A stretch of DNA of 64,000 nucleotides, taken from positions 1 through 64,000 of the forward strand of contig CAYHPR010000003.1 of the NCBI GenBank assembly GCA_964358895.1, read 5' to 3'. This document shows, piece after piece, positions 63,458 through 64,000 of the stretch. Positions within the stretch are counted from its first letter, which is position 1, and each line of letters opens with the position of its first letter. This stretch comes from CAYHPR01 sp964358895 (lineage in GTDB: Archaea > Micrarchaeota > Micrarchaeia > CABMEP01). Below the pieces are notes generated by a model, which saw nothing but the letters and a program-made list of their open reading frames with translations, was not told where the DNA came from and did no database searches. Made by a program: the position numbers and the translations under genes.

Positions 63458-64000
63458 ATGTATCCAGTGCAACCATCAGCTTATGATCGAGCCATTACTG
63501 TTTTCTCACCTGATGGTAGACTATTTCAGGTTGAATATGCAAAAGAAGCAGTCCGAAGAGGAGCAACGGCCATCGGTTTAGCAAGCAATGATGGTATTGT
63601 TTTGATTGCACATAAAACAAAACCATCAAAACTTATTGTTCCTATTTCACTAAAGAAAATTTTCGAAGTTGATGATCACGTAGCTATAGTGGCATCTGGT
63701 CTAGTTGCGGATGCAAGAAGACTTATTGATATGGCAAGAATAGAAGCACAACGATACCGCTACACCTACAATGAGGCTGCAGATGTTGAATATTTGGCTA
63801 AGCACATAGCAGATCAAATGCAGCTTTACACCCAATACGGTGGTGCAAGACCATTCGGTGTCTCACTTATCTTTGGAGGAGTTGATTCAAATCCAAAGCT
63901 TTTCGAAGCTGAACCAAGCGGTGCATTAATTGGTGCCAAGGCATCTGTTATCGGTGCAGGAAAAACTGAGGTAACTGAATATCTTGAGAAAGAATACAGC
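63458..64000 (+). CDS. psmA: Proteasome alpha subunit (5' part; continues past window)
   Basis: The 181 visible codons match archaeal 20S proteasome alpha subunits: the gate-forming YDRAITVFSPDGRLFQVEYAKEAV start, then RRGATAIG and ARPFGVSLI. Seven copies form each outer ring of the proteasome, controlling entry of unfolded proteins. The gene is not autocatalytic and lacks the beta-type Thr. A GAGG ribosome site lies 7 bases before the ATG. In many archaea psmA follows rnp2; here it is ~48 kb from rnp2. The 3' end lies outside the window. Confidence 0.95.
   Translation, partial: MYPVQPSAYDRAITVFSPDGRLFQVEYAKEAVRRGATAIGLASNDGIVLIAHKTKPSKLIVPISLKKIFEVDDHVAIVASGLVADARRLIDMARIEAQRYRYTYNEAADVEYLAKHIADQMQLYTQYGGARPFGVSLIFGGVDSNPKLFEAEPSGALIGAKASVIGAGKTEVTEYLEKEYS

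Noticed and set aside
1..64000. CRISPR arrays
   Set aside because: No evenly spaced short direct repeats with unique spacers were noticed, and no cas genes are present.

Overview
The window is archaeal. Its marker genes are archaeal or eukaryote-like: ribosomal protein L15e, the RNase P proteins Rpp30 and Pop5, Orc1/Cdc6, a Sec61-beta/SecG subunit, an AMMECR1 protein and the start of the alpha proteasome subunit. Many genes have a TATA-like box about 25 bases before the start codon, so leaderless transcripts look common. The DNA is AT-rich. The number of HEPN/nucleotidyltransferase and VapBC pairs and of unrecognised secreted proteins would fit a DPANN-type or similar lineage, but nothing here fixes the taxon. 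I found no tRNA, CRISPR array or intact transposase.

Layout. (1) 1-8550: C-terminus of an unknown charged protein, a membrane protein, a free-standing 5S rRNA, a VapBC pair, an AMMECR1 protein, a divergent pair of small DNA-binding-type proteins, an AbrB-like regulator followed by a PilZ-like protein, secG (short, overlapping the PilZ gene), a HAD phosphatase and orc1/cdc6. (2) 8537-27227: two blocks encoding giant secreted proteins (1146 and 1356 aa) with membrane-anchored coiled-coil proteins and a Cys-rich secreted protein. Between the blocks lies the rpl15e-rnp3-rnp2 operon, interrupted by a second copy of the divergent regulator pair. (3) 27366-28780: a second VapBC and a six-helix membrane protein. 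(4) 28811-50440: a very AT-rich surface-glycan island with GT-A, GT-B and PMT-like GT-C glycosyltransferases, a Wzm/Wzt-type ABC exporter, a GH10 xylanase-like enzyme, a GH15 glucoamylase-like enzyme, and a perfect tandem duplication of one glycosyltransferase gene. (5) 50542-62186: further glycosylation and membrane proteins, two HTH-nucleotidyltransferase/HEPN pairs, a 1258-aa S-layer-like protein with a strong-looking promoter and a long T-tract terminator, and a lipid-flippase-like protein. (6) 62258-64000: a GNAT protein and the first 181 codons of psmA.

Together the accessory genes describe a cell investing heavily in its surface. Sugars appear to be moved by polyprenyl-phosphate-dependent enzymes, polymer is exported by the ABC transporter, and large secreted proteins form or decorate the envelope. 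The best candidates for undescribed biology are the paired giant-secreted-protein loci with their shared C-terminal domain, the duplicated divergent regulator module (one copy inside the RNase P operon), and the PilZ-like protein in an archaeal setting.
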